64,000 nt of DNA from Stagonosporopsis chrysanthemi (GCA_022560025.1 JAFISE010000117.1:36141-100140); one strand, 5' to 3'; shown: positions 11,972 to 21,932, numbered from the stretch's first letter. Program-made: numbers and translations. Notes: generated from the sequence alone by a model not told the origin.

Positions 11972-12132
11972 GGCGAGGTGTCGACGTGTTGCGGCGTTCT
12001 CGGAGGTGACACGCCTCGGTGGGGAAGCGACGACCGCGCCCGTGCGTCTTGCTCGAACTTTTTTGTGGCAGCCAACTTTGCACGCCGCACGCACCAGTCG
12101 CACCAGTCGCTACAGCCACATTTTTGCGCAAC
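11972..12132. promoter_or_regulatory. shared divergent promoter of IND1 and BFR2
   Basis: Only 161 bp separate the two start codons, so one compact bidirectional promoter must serve both genes. Repeats of CACCAGTCG occur near 12093-12113. There is no obvious TATA box, in keeping with housekeeping genes. Confidence 0.6.
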
Positions 12133-13684
12133 ATGGCCAAATCCAAGCTCAAAGGTCAGCCGTCTGGTGTTTTCTTCAGATTTGTCGAACTAAACTTTGC
12201 TAGACTTCGACCCCGAGTCACTGCTCGACCCTGCGCCCAGCTCGAGCGAAGACGAGCGCTCAGACGCCGATATCTCCGATGAAGAGGAGGATGTCAATGC
12301 GGGGCGCGAGCACTACGAGAAGGTTGGCAAGAGCAAGCTGAGGAAACAAGAGACGAAGCCACTAGGCAAGCAGTATGCAGGCAAGAGCGTCAGCCGCGAT
12401 GACCTCGAGAACAGCGACAGCGACAATCCATTCGCAAAAGGCTTTGACGAGATAGACAGCGAGGAGGACGATGAGGATGAGGATGGCGATGACGAGGACG
12501 ACAGCCTTAGCGGTGACGAAGAGGCAGAATTTTCAGAGGGCCTCAACGCCTTGATTGACGGCGATGTTGGCTCAGACGAGGACGAGGAGAGTGGCAGCGA
12601 GGACGTAGACATGGATGGCGAGGAGAACAACGAAGACGAAGAGAGTGAGGCAGAAGAGCAGGAGGACTCGGACGACAACGAGTCTGGCGACGACGCCAAG
12701 TCAGGAGCAGCCGCAGTACGCGACTTGATGAAGGATGCAAAGTCCATAACATCCACACTCGCCGCTGGGGCGCAGTCAGACGTTGCAAAGGGCCAGGCTG
12801 TAAAGACGCAGCGCAAGACTTTCGACACCCTGCTCAACTCGCGCATTCGACTGCAGAAAGCGCTCATCACGACAAACTCTATGATTGCCGAGCAGCACAA
12901 GGACGCGACAGCGCCCGACGCCACTGTTTCGGCCGCCGAGGCTGCGGCGCTCACGCTGCTGAACAACCTCACTGATCTCCGCATCTCACTCGAGGAGTCG
13001 CGAACCGGCGAGAAGCGCAAACGCACGACCTTCGATGCCAACATTTCTTCCAGCGACATCTGGTCATCGATACGCAGCACGGAGAAGGCGGCGCTGCCCC
13101 ACAGAAAGGCTGTGCTGGAGCGATGGTCCAACAAGACCAAAGCAACGACTGTCACAAACAACAAGGCACGCCTCAACGCATCGGCACAGCAGACAATCAC
13201 CGAGGTGCTCGACTCTCAGCTCACCTCGTCGCACCTGGTCACTCGCACGCAAACACCACGCTCCTGTGCACCGCTGCAATCCGCCCACAAGGGCGCCCAG
13301 CCCGATGCCGCCATCTACGACGACGCCGACTTCTACGGACTGCTCCTCAAGGAGCTGCTCGAGCAGCGTTCTGCCGACGTCAACGCCAATGGCACCTCCG
13401 AGTTCGTTGTGCAGGCACCATGGCAAGTAGCAAGGGAAGCCAAGACGAAGAAGGTAGTCGACACAAAAGCTAGCAAGGGCAGAAGATTACGGTACACGGT
13501 GCAGGAGAAGCTCCAGAACTTCATGGCTCCCGAGGATCGTGGGGAGTGGGAAGAGAGGCAGCGAGATGAGCTATTTGGCAGTCTGTTCGGCAAGCGGTTG
13601 AGGCTTGGCGAGGAGGATGTCGAGAGCGAAGCCGAGAGCGAGGGAGATGCCGAGGAGGCAGGGCTTATGTTGTTTAGGAGCTAG
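12133..13684 (+). CDS. BFR2: Bfr2/AATF-type nucleolar ribosome biogenesis protein
   Basis: Two exons (12133-12154 and 12204-13684) give 500 residues. The first exon encodes only MAKSKLK plus one base; the intron has an ACTAAAC branch site. The start 'MAKSKLKDFDPESLLDP', a very long acidic Asp/Glu/Ser stretch (about residues 15-175), a central 'KTFDTLLNSRIRLQKAL' region (AATF leucine-zipper-containing domain) and a C-terminal 'TKASKGRRLRYTVQEKLQNFMAPEDRGEWEERQRDELFGSLFG' region (TRAUB domain) are together diagnostic. In yeast Bfr2 acts in the small-subunit processome for 18S rRNA maturation; nucleolar location is expected. Intact and codon-biased like neighbouring housekeeping genes. Confidence 0.93.
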
Positions 13685-14055
13685 GAGCTGCCGCCTTCAG
13701 CAGCTCGTGATCTGAATGAAATTGATAATCGTCTGGTTCCGTTTGCGACTGTGCCGGCGTTTGCTTGATGCAATCAGACCCCGACGTGCTTCGGCTTGCT
13801 CGACATCTCCATCCCGAAAACCTCCGGGTCGCAAGCGAGTTCTAACTGAGTTTTTTGTCATCGCAGCAGCATTGTAAATCTACTGAGTTGTGGACTTGCG
13901 AACCCTTTGCTTGACATGTGTGACTTCTGTAATCTCAAGTCTTCTTGAGTGATTTAAGTGAATACTGTTCACAAAGGGAGATCGCACAATCGTCCAAGGT
14001 CGACCTCGCACTTCGCGGCAACCCAAGACCGAGAACGCCGACGTCAAAGCTCCTC
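13685..14055. other. intergenic, 3' flank of BFR2
   Basis: About 370 bp of ordinary base composition between the BFR2 stop and the transposon-like insertion. No gene seen; probably the 3' UTR of BFR2 and the original promoter DNA of the gene now starting at 15245. Confidence 0.5.
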
Positions 14056-14059
14056 TCTC

Positions 14060-14088
14060 GGAAGACAGAAATAGTGGCCGATAAGGCC
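14060..14088 (+). repeat. left terminal inverted repeat
   Basis: 29 bp, identical to the reverse complement of 15116-15144 over the whole length. Four bases lie between it and the left copy of the 8-bp direct repeat. Confidence 0.85.
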
Positions 14089-14345
14089 ATCTTTTCACAG
14101 CGCAATTGCTCCACAACCATAATAGATTAATTTGTTCTGAGTAGACAGATTAAAAGAAAATTACTAGTATTTACTTGCCCTGCCTTTGTATACATTTTCA
14201 ATATTGTAGAGGCGTTAAGGATATCTATTAACTGTAGCGTTAATCTTAGCTCGTAATAGTCTCTTCTACACCTAGTAAAAGCAAGCAATACCTGCAAATT
14301 CAAGGCATAACGCTTATTGTAGAACAACCTTTTAAGTACAGAGGT

Positions 14346-14380
14346 CTAAGTCTCTAATATTAAGAAGTCTAGAGACTTAG
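14346..14380. repeat. short palindrome inside the AT-rich element
   Basis: CTAAGTCTCT at 14346-14355 and its exact reverse complement AGAGACTTAG at 14371-14380 can form a 10-bp stem with a 15-nt loop. Probably part of the mobile element rather than a gene signal. Confidence 0.45.
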
Positions 14381-15115
14381 AGGGTGCTATTATATAGCTT
14401 CTCCTATTGTAATCTATCTACTTTAAAGTGCAGGCACTCTTGTAAGCAGAGTTATAGTCTTAATAGAGTATCTACTTTCTTTTACATTACAAGAGCTTAG
14501 ATTTAAGAGCTAAGAGGATATAGGTACAGTATACCTTACTATTTATCTTTCTATTTAAGTTAAGTCTCTTATAAGGCAGTACCTATGCAAAGCTGTAACT
14601 TAAAACTATAAAAATGTAAGAACAAGCCCAGTTCTTCAAGCCCACCTTACACCACCCGACAACTACCCGACTCAGATCCGTCTTCCAACTGCTCCTCGGT
14701 ACAGTCTTCCCCGAGCTTCCAGGTATAAGAGGGGAAGCCTCTACAGAGTTCAGATAGATAGTTTTGAAGTATCCTTTCGTACAAGACCTATAGGAATAGA
14801 GATTCGTCCAGTGTAGCTATCCCGGTGCTCCCATACACCTCGTAGTGGATACCTATGCCTTCCGGACCCCTCTAGCATCCTGTGTCGATACAGCTGGGCG
14901 TTGTGGAGTATGCAGCTGCACAGGCTTCTCCTCATCTAACGGCACTAATTTACGTGAGAGTCTTAAATCTTTTTTGCAAACGCCTGAGGGGCATCTTAGA
15001 TTGCATTGTAGCTTTAAAAATATATTAAAATAGGCTTGTAGAGCTGCTGTTCTGATGAATACTGTGAATTGCAGCACATGGTTGGGGCGCGTGAGCGCCA
15101 AAATGGTATAACCTC

Positions 15116-15144
15116 GGCCTTATCGGCCACTATTTCTGTCTTCC
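15116..15144 (-). repeat. right terminal inverted repeat
   Basis: 29 bp, perfect inverted copy of 14060-14088. Three bases lie between it and the right copy of the 8-bp direct repeat. Its outer end is 100 bp before the next start codon. Confidence 0.85.
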
Positions 15145-15244
15145 TAGAGCTCCTCCAGAAGCCGCCGTCCAACGCTCGACACGAGCCCGCGATAAACGTC
15201 CCTTTGCTTTCAATTGCCCCTCCCCCCACCCTCCGCCGCCCAAA

Positions 15245-16084
15245 ATGAACACCATCTCGCCCCCGCCACAGTTCAAGCGCATCAGCGGCACAAAACGTTT
15301 CTTCGGCGTCGTCCTCGGCCTCGCAGGCGCCGCCGGCGCCAACGCGCTGCTCGGCTACTCCGTCTTCAGCTTCTACACGCGCAACACGACCTTCGTGCCC
15401 TACGACACCTCCTCTCCCGATCTGCTGTCGCCAACTCACACCGCGCATAACCCGCTCAAGAACGGCCCGGGGTGCATCGACCACGCGGTCAAGACCCTGC
15501 CGCTGCAAAAGTTCCGCGAGCGCTATGGGATCAAGGAGGGGGACAAGGTGCCTGTGGAGCGCCTGACGACGGATTTCTGCAGGGGCATCTGGAGCGGCAT
15601 TGGGTTCCGCGTGCAGAGGAGGATAATGGAACGCAAGTACAGGGCGTTACCGGGGAGGGAGGATCATCTGTGGGATGTGAAGGCGTTGGAGAAGAGCGAA
15701 TACCCCGTTGGAGAGAAGATTGCGGATCATTTTGAGGTCGTGGAGCATGCGCCCAACAAGGTACGTCTTGGGTGTTTTCCGGACTCGATTGGTCGCGAGC
15801 CGGGGACTGGGAGCGGTTGTTTGCTGACAATGGGCTAGGTTATCGTGCGTTGTGGTGACTCGCCGCTCATCCAGGAGCAGCGTGCGAGCGACGGGTTGTT
15901 TTCAATGGAGGTCAGCACGGATGAGAAGGCGGACACGGCGACGTTTCATCTGAAGAGTGTTTTTGTTAACACTACGCCTGAGGGCAAGGGCCTCGAGCCG
16001 CAGCCGTGGTCTATTCAGCTTTTGCACAGGTGGTATACGAAGCTGTGGATGGAGGGCGCGACGAGGAAAATGTTGGCGCAGTAA
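15245..16084 (+). CDS. uncharacterised protein with one N-terminal membrane segment
   Basis: Two exons (15245-15760 and 15839-16084; intron of 78 nt) give 253 residues. After a short basic start, residues about 18-44 ('RFFGVVLGLAGAAGANALLGYSVFSFY') form one hydrophobic segment, a likely signal anchor. The remainder is soluble, with Cys77, a 'TTDFCRGIWSGIGFRVQRR' segment and a C-terminal part near 'PWSIQLLHRWYTKLWMEGATRKMLAQ'. The long frame, the clean splice join and the third-position GC bias support a real gene. I do not recognise the family. A transposon-like insertion ends 97 bp upstream, so its promoter has probably been altered. Confidence 0.75.
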
Positions 16085-16656
16085 ACGACGCAGGTCACAA
16101 ATGCAGGTCTGCCAGATCACGCGCAATGCTAATATATACAATCCGGTATCGCCAGTAGAGTTGGATCATCTCAACCAGTCTTTCCGCGAGAGTTCGACAC
16201 GGCGATAGTCGAGCATTACAAGTCACAAATCTCCACTCTCAGAGCTCTGTCCATAAGTCCGAGCACCACAATTTCGTATACCCCGCAGAGAACGACCTGC
16301 TTGGCCCCTTCGAGACACCACGGAGCGCACACTCCGTACCTGACAGATACACATACATCGTCATGCGAGCTAGCCCCATCTCTCTATCCTTTACACCGAA
16401 TGCAATCTAACACAGCCAATCACACGTCTGCCTCCACCACCTAGCTCCAGTCTTGTAAATTAACCGGACTATGCAGCCGGTGTCAACCTCACTAAGATCT
16501 TCAACCTGACCCTCGTGCTCATCTAATGGCAGGCTTCAAATACAAGCGTTCCCGTCGTGGGAGTTGAATTTGGTTCAGCAGTCTTGACGGAGAATTGAGG
16601 GCCGTGGTGAAACAACCTGCCAAATCGATTGTCAGTCTTAAAGAACATCATCCAAG
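16085..16656. other. intergenic, no gene seen
   Basis: 570 bp between the membrane protein and the CE2 esterase gene. C/T-rich and without a long frame; takes in the 3' flank of one gene and the promoter of the next. No clear TATA box or repeat seen. Confidence 0.5.
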
Positions 16657-17739
16657 ATGTTCGTCTCGATCCTCTTCCTCGCCAGTCTAGTTACTGCCAT
16701 CCCAGCACCAGCGCCTGCTGCAGCTGCTGGATACCGCTTCCTCGGGCGCGTCAACCCCGCGACCAAAGAGCTCACCTGGCCCGGTACCGGCGTCTCATTC
16801 ACGTTCAAAGGCACCTCTGCGACCATCAGCCTGGCCAACATTGTCGGCGACAACAGCTTTGACCTTGTCATCGACGGCAAAGCACCCACACTCATCGGCA
16901 AGGTGACAAACACCACCATCACCACCCCCAAGCTCGCCAAAGGCACACACAGCGTCGTCCTCCGCCGCCGCTCCGAAACAGCTCTCGGCACCGTTTCCAT
17001 CTCCACCGTCACAACCGACGGCTCCTTCGTTGCTGAAAAGCCGCTCAAACGCCAGATCGAAATCATCGGCGACAGCATCACCGTTGGCTACGGCCTGGAC
17101 GGCACAAACCCGTGCACCAACAATGCTGCCGTGACTGACAACCCACGCACATACGGCGCCCTGGCCGCCAGCGCCCTGAACGCAGACTACCATGTGCTGG
17201 CCTGGAGCGGCAAAGGGCTGGTGCGCAACATCGCCTCCTCTGTGCCGGACACCAGCCCCGTGATCCCAGAGCTGTACACACGCTACGGCGCCAACGACGC
17301 CAGCAACTCCTACCCATTCCCGTCCTCGTGGTCCCCCAGCGCCGTCGTTATCAACCTCGGCACAAACGACTGGTCGTACCTCGCGTACACGGCGACGGGG
17401 GAGTCCTACGCCGCGCGCCCCGTGCTCAGCACTGCGTCGTTCGCCGACGCGCTGGTCACGTTTGTCACGCAGATCGCGAAGCGCTACCCGCAGGCCAAGT
17501 TCTTCCTGCTCAACAGCCCCTTGCTGAGCGATGGGTTTCCGACGGCGGCGGACGCGCAGAAGACGAATCAGACGAAAGCGGTGAACGACGCGGTGGGCAG
17601 GTTGGGCGGGAAGGCGGTGTTTGTCGATTGGCCGACTCAGGGAAGCGAGGCCGGTTGTGATTATCATCCTAATGCGGCGACGCATGCGGCTGAGGGGAAG
17701 GTGTTGGCGGATGCGGTTCGGAAGGTGTTGAAGTGGTAA
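16657..17739 (+). CDS. secreted carbohydrate esterase family 2 (acetylxylan-esterase type) SGNH hydrolase
   Basis: Single exon of 360 residues. Residues 1-14 form a signal peptide (MFVSILFLASLVTA, then IPAPAPAAAAG). Residues about 25-115 fit the N-terminal beta-sandwich domain of CE2 ('GYRFLGRVNP', 'LTWPGTGVSFTFKGTSATI'). The SGNH hydrolase domain follows: block I 'IEIIGDSITVGYG' with the catalytic Ser, block III 'INLGTNDWSY', and the C-terminal 'GCDYHPNAATHAAEG' with the catalytic His. CE2 enzymes remove acetyl groups from xylan and other plant wall polysaccharides outside the cell. The exact acceptor sugar cannot be told. No intron and no cellulose-binding module. Confidence 0.9.
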   Translation: MFVSILFLASLVTAIPAPAPAAAAGYRFLGRVNPATKELTWPGTGVSFTFKGTSATISLANIVGDNSFDLVIDGKAPTLIGKVTNTTITTPKLAKGTHSVVLRRRSETALGTVSISTVTTDGSFVAEKPLKRQIEIIGDSITVGYGLDGTNPCTNNAAVTDNPRTYGALAASALNADYHVLAWSGKGLVRNIASSVPDTSPVIPELYTRYGANDASNSYPFPSSWSPSAVVINLGTNDWSYLAYTATGESYAARPVLSTASFADALVTFVTQIAKRYPQAKFFLLNSPLLSDGFPTAADAQKTNQTKAVNDAVGRLGGKAVFVDWPTQGSEAGCDYHPNAATHAAEGKVLADAVRKVLKW

Positions 17740-17975
17740 TAAGCTGATCAATGGCGATATGGCTAGATGTTGGGATTGTTTGGAAGGCATGTGTTACCCC
17801 AGACTAGCTTTGCGAAGGCAGCAAGATGCACGATTTCTTGTTGAACCAAGTGTTTTCGGTGCTTCCCACGCTGAGACAAGCACTGGATGAATAGTTCCTG
17901 TTACCGCCGTCAAGACCTAGGCTAATGAGAGCACCCTTTTCCTGCGCTATACCGGGGCTTTAGGTGCTCCATACA

Positions 17976-18704
17976 TTACTCGCTCACATCCTTCAACTTC
18001 TCCAACAGTTGCTTCATACTACTCGCGTATAGATCAAATACACCAAAAACCTCCGTTACCGGATCATGCTCTTCGAAGTCCAGGTACGCCGTCTTGAACC
18101 CTGCTGCCCTCGCCGCTATCAGATCCCATGCATGTGCCGCGACAAACCATCTCTTCCCGTCCTCCTTCTCGCCCAACCCCTGCTTCGTCAAATGATCTTG
18201 CGCGCGCTCATACACCCTGACGTCCGGCTTAGCGACTTTCAGATCGTCGCAAGAGAGCAAATGCGCTGCATCAAGCTCAATCTTCGCATTCCGGTAGTAC
18301 GCCAACGAGGTCTCGACGCCGCCATTCGTAACGCCGTAGACATCCCACCCGGCCTCTCTCAGCCCGTCAAAACACTCCTTAAGCCCCTCGCGCGGCTCCA
18401 TGCTCTTGAAAGCCTTCATCACGAACGCGATGTCATCGTCGCTCACTGCGCTGGCGGGAAGATCGACAATCAGACATGCGCGCCGGAAGGTCAGGCGAAG
18501 TACATCTGCGATTGGGTTGTACGACCCCGCGATAGAAACATATGTGAAGTCCCGCTGGGCGGCGTAGAACCATGCGAAGAAGAGCGTTTTGGGGTCGCTC
18601 TTGGCGGTTGAGAGCTTCGTGCCTAGCCGCTCCTGGATTGCGGCGATGGGGACGCCGAAGTCGAAACAGGTTCCGATCACGTCGAAGGAGGCTGAGAGTG
18701 TCAT
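17976..18704 (-). CDS. HAD-superfamily hydrolase, type II 2-haloacid dehalogenase-like
   Basis: Single exon, 242 residues. The HAD motif I is 'SFDVIGTCFDF', with Asp8 as the likely nucleophile (relatives often read FDxYGTLFD). Motif II is 'GVTNGG', the motif III lysine is in 'KVAKPDVRVY', and motif IV is 'FVAAHAWDLIAARAAGFKTAYL', which is the haloacid dehalogenase form. Enzymes of this type cleave 2-haloalkanoates in bacteria; fungal members mostly have unproven substrates. The Val-Ile and Cys replacements around motif I are slightly unusual. It is convergent with the CE2 gene and divergent from the paraoxonase-like gene at 19072. Confidence 0.85.
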   Translation of the reverse strand: MTLSASFDVIGTCFDFGVPIAAIQERLGTKLSTAKSDPKTLFFAWFYAAQRDFTYVSIAGSYNPIADVLRLTFRRACLIVDLPASAVSDDDIAFVMKAFKSMEPREGLKECFDGLREAGWDVYGVTNGGVETSLAYYRNAKIELDAAHLLSCDDLKVAKPDVRVYERAQDHLTKQGLGEKEDGKRWFVAAHAWDLIAARAAGFKTAYLDFEEHDPVTEVFGVFDLYASSMKQLLEKLKDVSE

Positions 18705-19071
18705 CTGAAAGTAAGGTCCTTAATTGGTTTTTGGTTTCGACGTATTCTTGTGATCTGAAATGGTTGTTCAGAGAGGTCTAGGCTGTGGTCGGCTGTACAG
18801 TTCTACATCAATTGTGTCTGTGACGTCAAAGGTTCTAGCCCCTCAATACATAGTGCGATTGTTTACCCTCGGTCATGAGAACCGTAGTATCAGATTTCGT
18901 GAGATAGCGAAACACCGATAGCGGAGAACCACCCCTACGCCCACGTGCTCGCCTAGAGGCTGATGCTGGCCTGACTGAGGCGTACTTATTTATTTCGCTC
19001 GCAAATAGTGCATCCCTTCAAAAACATAGTCTACTGGGTGCTGAATCTCTTCATCCTTAGGCAACGTCATA
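18705..19071. promoter_or_regulatory. divergent promoter region (HAD gene / paraoxonase-like gene)
   Basis: 367 bp separate the two start codons. A GTGACGTCA cAMP-response-like octamer core (TGACGTCA) lies at 18821-18828, which might serve either gene. No coding signal. Confidence 0.45.
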
Positions 19072-20304
19072 ATGCCATCTGTGGGAACAATCATATACTG
19101 CAGCGCCGTTGTGGCGTGGTCGGCTGCCATCTACCAGCTCCTTATCAAGGATATTCTTACCGTCAGCCTTGGCATTGGTCGACAGATACAATCTCTGGAC
19201 GAATTCCCATACGCGTGCCAGCGTATCGAGCATCCTCAGTTGGAAGCCTGTGAAGATCTCTGGCTTGATGAACAAGAGCGGGTTCTGTACGCAGCATGCG
19301 CCGGCACCAAGTCCAGGATGGCCTGGAATCCTGCCATCTCCCAGCTGGACGTAGCAGGCCGTAGACCAACCGGAAGCGAGTTCATCGCAATCGATATCGA
19401 CTCCTTTGGCACCAACAACTTCTTCTCTTACCGGACTATCATGCCCAAGGGCTCTTTCGGCGCACGGGGTGATGCAATCCTCGACCTCGTAGGCTTCACC
19501 GGCGAACACATCGACGACTCGACCATCCGCTTCTACTTTCCCAATGTAGCGCCCTATCACGGCGCTTACTTTGACGCGAAAGAGATAGGCGCCAATGCAA
19601 CCGTCGAGGTATTCGAATTCAAGCGCGGAAACGACGAGATGAAACACCTGCGCACAATCCACTCTCCCGCTGTCTGGTCCCCCAACCGCCCTGTCGCAGT
19701 CGGCAACGGAGATTTCCTCGTCACTAACGACCACGGCGTCAAAGTCGGGTGGCGGAAACAGCTCGAGCCGGTCATTGGCGGAGGCACAATTGCTTACTGC
19801 TCCTCGAACGCCGAATGCCACCCCGCCGTTCCACCCCCCGGTCTAGACATCAGGAAGAACCTCAAGTTTCCCAACGGCCTGGCTAAAGGTCATGACGGCT
19901 TGATCTACGTCCCTAGCTCGGCAGATGGAACAGTGAAGGTTTTTGCGCTGCAGCCCAACCAGACTTTGACGCAACTGCATACCATCCGCGTTGGCATGCC
20001 ACTGGACAATATCACCCCTGATAAGCGAGGTGATCTGTGGGTTCCTGGGTTCCCTAACACGGGCCAGACGATGAAGGGCATGGCGAACCCGTATGAAGAG
20101 ATCTCGCCGGCGACGGTATTTAGAATTCGAAGACTGGAAGGGAACGGGGAGGGGAAGCTAGAGTACGAGGTCAAGAAGGTCATTGAGGATAAGGAGGCGC
20201 GGAAGATCAACGGGGCAACGACAGTGGTTCATGATGTCAAGAGTAAGAGGTTGTTTGTGGGTGGTGCGGTTGCGCCTTTCTTGGTCATTTGTGAGCCGAA
20301 ATAA
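19072..20304 (+). CDS. SMP-30/gluconolactonase-fold paraoxonase/arylesterase-like protein
   Basis: Single exon, 410 residues, about the length of fungal serum-paraoxonase-like proteins. The N terminus contains one hydrophobic segment (residues about 4-30), likely a signal anchor, so the enzyme probably works in the secretory pathway or at the membrane. Six-bladed propeller landmarks include 'HPQLEACEDLWLD' (calcium-binding Glu region), 'VGNGDFLVTNDH' and 'FPNGLAKGHDGLIYVPSSADGTVKVF', followed by 'LDNITPDKRGDLWVPGFPN'. Members hydrolyse lactones or aryl esters with calcium; the physiological substrate is not predictable. Intact, with a strong coding bias. Confidence 0.85.
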   Translation: MPSVGTIIYCSAVVAWSAAIYQLLIKDILTVSLGIGRQIQSLDEFPYACQRIEHPQLEACEDLWLDEQERVLYAACAGTKSRMAWNPAISQLDVAGRRPTGSEFIAIDIDSFGTNNFFSYRTIMPKGSFGARGDAILDLVGFTGEHIDDSTIRFYFPNVAPYHGAYFDAKEIGANATVEVFEFKRGNDEMKHLRTIHSPAVWSPNRPVAVGNGDFLVTNDHGVKVGWRKQLEPVIGGGTIAYCSSNAECHPAVPPPGLDIRKNLKFPNGLAKGHDGLIYVPSSADGTVKVFALQPNQTLTQLHTIRVGMPLDNITPDKRGDLWVPGFPNTGQTMKGMANPYEEISPATVFRIRRLEGNGEGKLEYEVKKVIEDKEARKINGATTVVHDVKSKRLFVGGAVAPFLVICEPK

Positions 20305-20514
20305 CGGCTAGATAAGGATGGTTTATGTTGCGGGCATCTGATGGGATATGCCATTTCGACGAAAGAAGTAGAGAAATAGGAGATTGAGTCTAGATCTAGG
20401 AATCAACTGCTATCGCCAATCTATCTCTTGTGCACTCTGCACATGGTTGACGTGGTACTCTATACGCTTCTGATCGTCCAGCGACAGGCGCAAACGGCAC
20501 CCGCTCACTCACCT

Positions 20515-20769
20515 TCATCTATGGACTGTGTCCAGCGGTGAAGAAGCCCTCCATCGCCTAGGCACATCTCCATCTGTAGCCAAAACCTTAAGCTGCCTTA
20601 GCATCCGGCCCTTCTCTTCGTCAAGGACCTGTATGCGCTTCAGGTCTCGTCGCTTACGGACGTAGTGCCATAACCTCATCATCAGGGCGAACACAGCTCC
20701 AGCGGGCAGAGTGATGAGGAGGATAAGGGTCGTGCGGTGGGAAAAAGACGGCGGGTGAGTTCGTGTCAT
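20515..20769 (-). CDS. small single-pass membrane protein, hypothetical
   Basis: Single exon, 84 residues. One clear membrane helix (about residues 13-33, 'TLILLITLPAGAVFALMMRLW') is followed by a strongly basic, coiled-coil-prone tail ('RKRRDLKRIQVLDEEKGRMLRQL'). Positive residues after the helix suggest the tail is cytosolic. No family recognised. It is convergent with the paraoxonase-like gene. Short length makes a chance frame possible, but the helix-plus-basic pattern is convincing. Confidence 0.45.
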   Translation of the reverse strand: MTRTHPPSFSHRTTLILLITLPAGAVFALMMRLWHYVRKRRDLKRIQVLDEEKGRMLRQLKVLATDGDVPRRWRASSPLDTVHR

Positions 20770-21932
20770 CTTGGGGTGTATTATGTAGTCTCGAAGCGTG
20801 GCTAGAATTCTTTTTGAATGAGGATAGAAATACTCGTCCGTTGCAAAAACATGCTAGTAAGAAGTGATAATACGAGTCTAGTAAAATAAAATTGAGGTTC
20901 GCTTGATCATTGCTGTAGTTGTCTAAACTACCACATTATCATTCATCTTGCTAGTGCTGTCCTCCAGTCCCCACCTAGTTTACCTTGACCGACGTAGAAA
21001 GCCATGTACTCGTGAGAGACCAAGTCCTCTGTCTGTATTTGCAAGCCGCGCCAGCTGCCCAATGATCATGAAGAAAGTACGCATCAGCTTGCTGTAGAAT
21101 CACCCTGTACAAACTGTTTGTGGCTCACTTATGGCTAGAGACTTTGAAAGTTTCTTTCCCCAATTTTAGTCAATCGTGATTTACAGGTGGATTTCTCTCA
21201 TGTGAAGACCCATAGTCGCACGGCAGCATGAGTAGTAGGAGGGGACGTTAAACAGACTTTCCACAGCCTGACCTGCAGACCACCGTGCCAGAAGAGACCG
21301 ATTTTGATAGGCTGTGGAAGTAAACCAGCTGTCAAATAGATAATCAAAATAGCATTTGATACGGTTGGCAAGTACAATATAAGTGATATAAAATCCAGGG
21401 CCAGATCGCTTGATAACAAAACACCATCTCTTTATTGCGCTTCAGACGTAACCATCCAGGACACATTCTCGATCTTGAAAGCTCACTTGAGACAGTGCGG
21501 CAACTTCGGACAGACAGACACAGTGGAACACAATGCGTGTATCACTTTGGGCGTGCGCTTGCCTGATCGCCGTTATGGAATACGTGCTCTACCGTGACAC
21601 AGACGCTGATGACCAAGCATCTCACAAAGCCCATCGCCACCGTTTCTTGGCCAGATGTATCGTTTGGATCGTTGTAACGTACGGTATTCATAATAGCCAG
21701 ATGCAGTGCATCGCCTGTGATCCGAAGTGTAATGGAAGCTGAAGTCCCGGACCTGCTGGTTTAGGCAGCACGACTGCCAGAATCGAGACGAATCTCAGCT
21801 CGTGCTGATTGTACAAGCTAGCCAGTGATCACGGTCCGTCGCTGCTGCTACTATGGCGCGAAGCGTGCAGCGTTCGCTGATGTTGCATCGACCGCCCCAG
21901 CATCCACGATTTGGTGCATCCAACGCAGGGAG
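20770..21932. other. gene-poor stretch, one weak small frame
   Basis: About 1.16 kb without a convincing gene. It is moderately AT-rich (about 20800-21430). The only frame of interest is listed separately at 21533-21742. Confidence 0.4.
21533..21742 (+). CDS. possible small cysteine-containing peptide, very uncertain
   Basis: A 69-residue frame with a hydrophobic start (MRVSLWACACLIAVMEYVL) and a C-terminal 'QCIACDPKCNGS' with three cysteines. Secretion signal prediction is doubtful because of the two early Cys and the acidic residue after the core. It could be a small secreted peptide, part of a spliced gene, or chance. Listed only because it stands alone in a gene-poor stretch. Confidence 0.2.
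   Translation: MRVSLWACACLIAVMEYVLYRDTDADDQASHKAHRHRFLARCIVWIVVTYGIHNSQMQCIACDPKCNGS

Larger units (their letters stand above)
14056..15147. mobile_element. non-autonomous DNA transposon-like element with 29-bp TIRs and 8-bp TSD, AT-rich
   Basis: A perfect 29-bp inverted repeat sits at 14060-14088 and 15116-15144 (it begins GGAAGACAGAAATAG and ends GATAAGGCC). The 8-mer AGCTCCTC flanks the unit on both sides, at 14048-14055 and 15148-15155, a plausible target-site duplication. The interior (about 14110-15050) is rich in TA dinucleotides and differs sharply from the surrounding DNA, which suggests repeat-induced point mutation. No intact transposase is present. An 8-bp duplication is characteristic of hAT elements, so a degraded or MITE-like hAT copy is my best guess; the terminal bases do not allow a firm assignment. 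Confidence 0.72.

Noticed and set aside
12313..13200. 295-residue minus-strand frame opposite BFR2
   Set aside because: Ser-rich mirror of the acidic Asp/Glu/Ser repeats of BFR2 on the other strand. The plus strand has clear family homology.
15014..15508. 164-residue minus-strand frame spanning the right TIR
   Set aside because: It crosses the transposon end and the antisense of the gene at 15245; composition is low-complexity Gly/Arg. No transposase motif.
16795..17790. 331-residue minus-strand frame opposite the CE2 esterase
   Set aside because: Shadow frame of a GC-rich coding region; the plus strand has a signal peptide and SGNH motifs.
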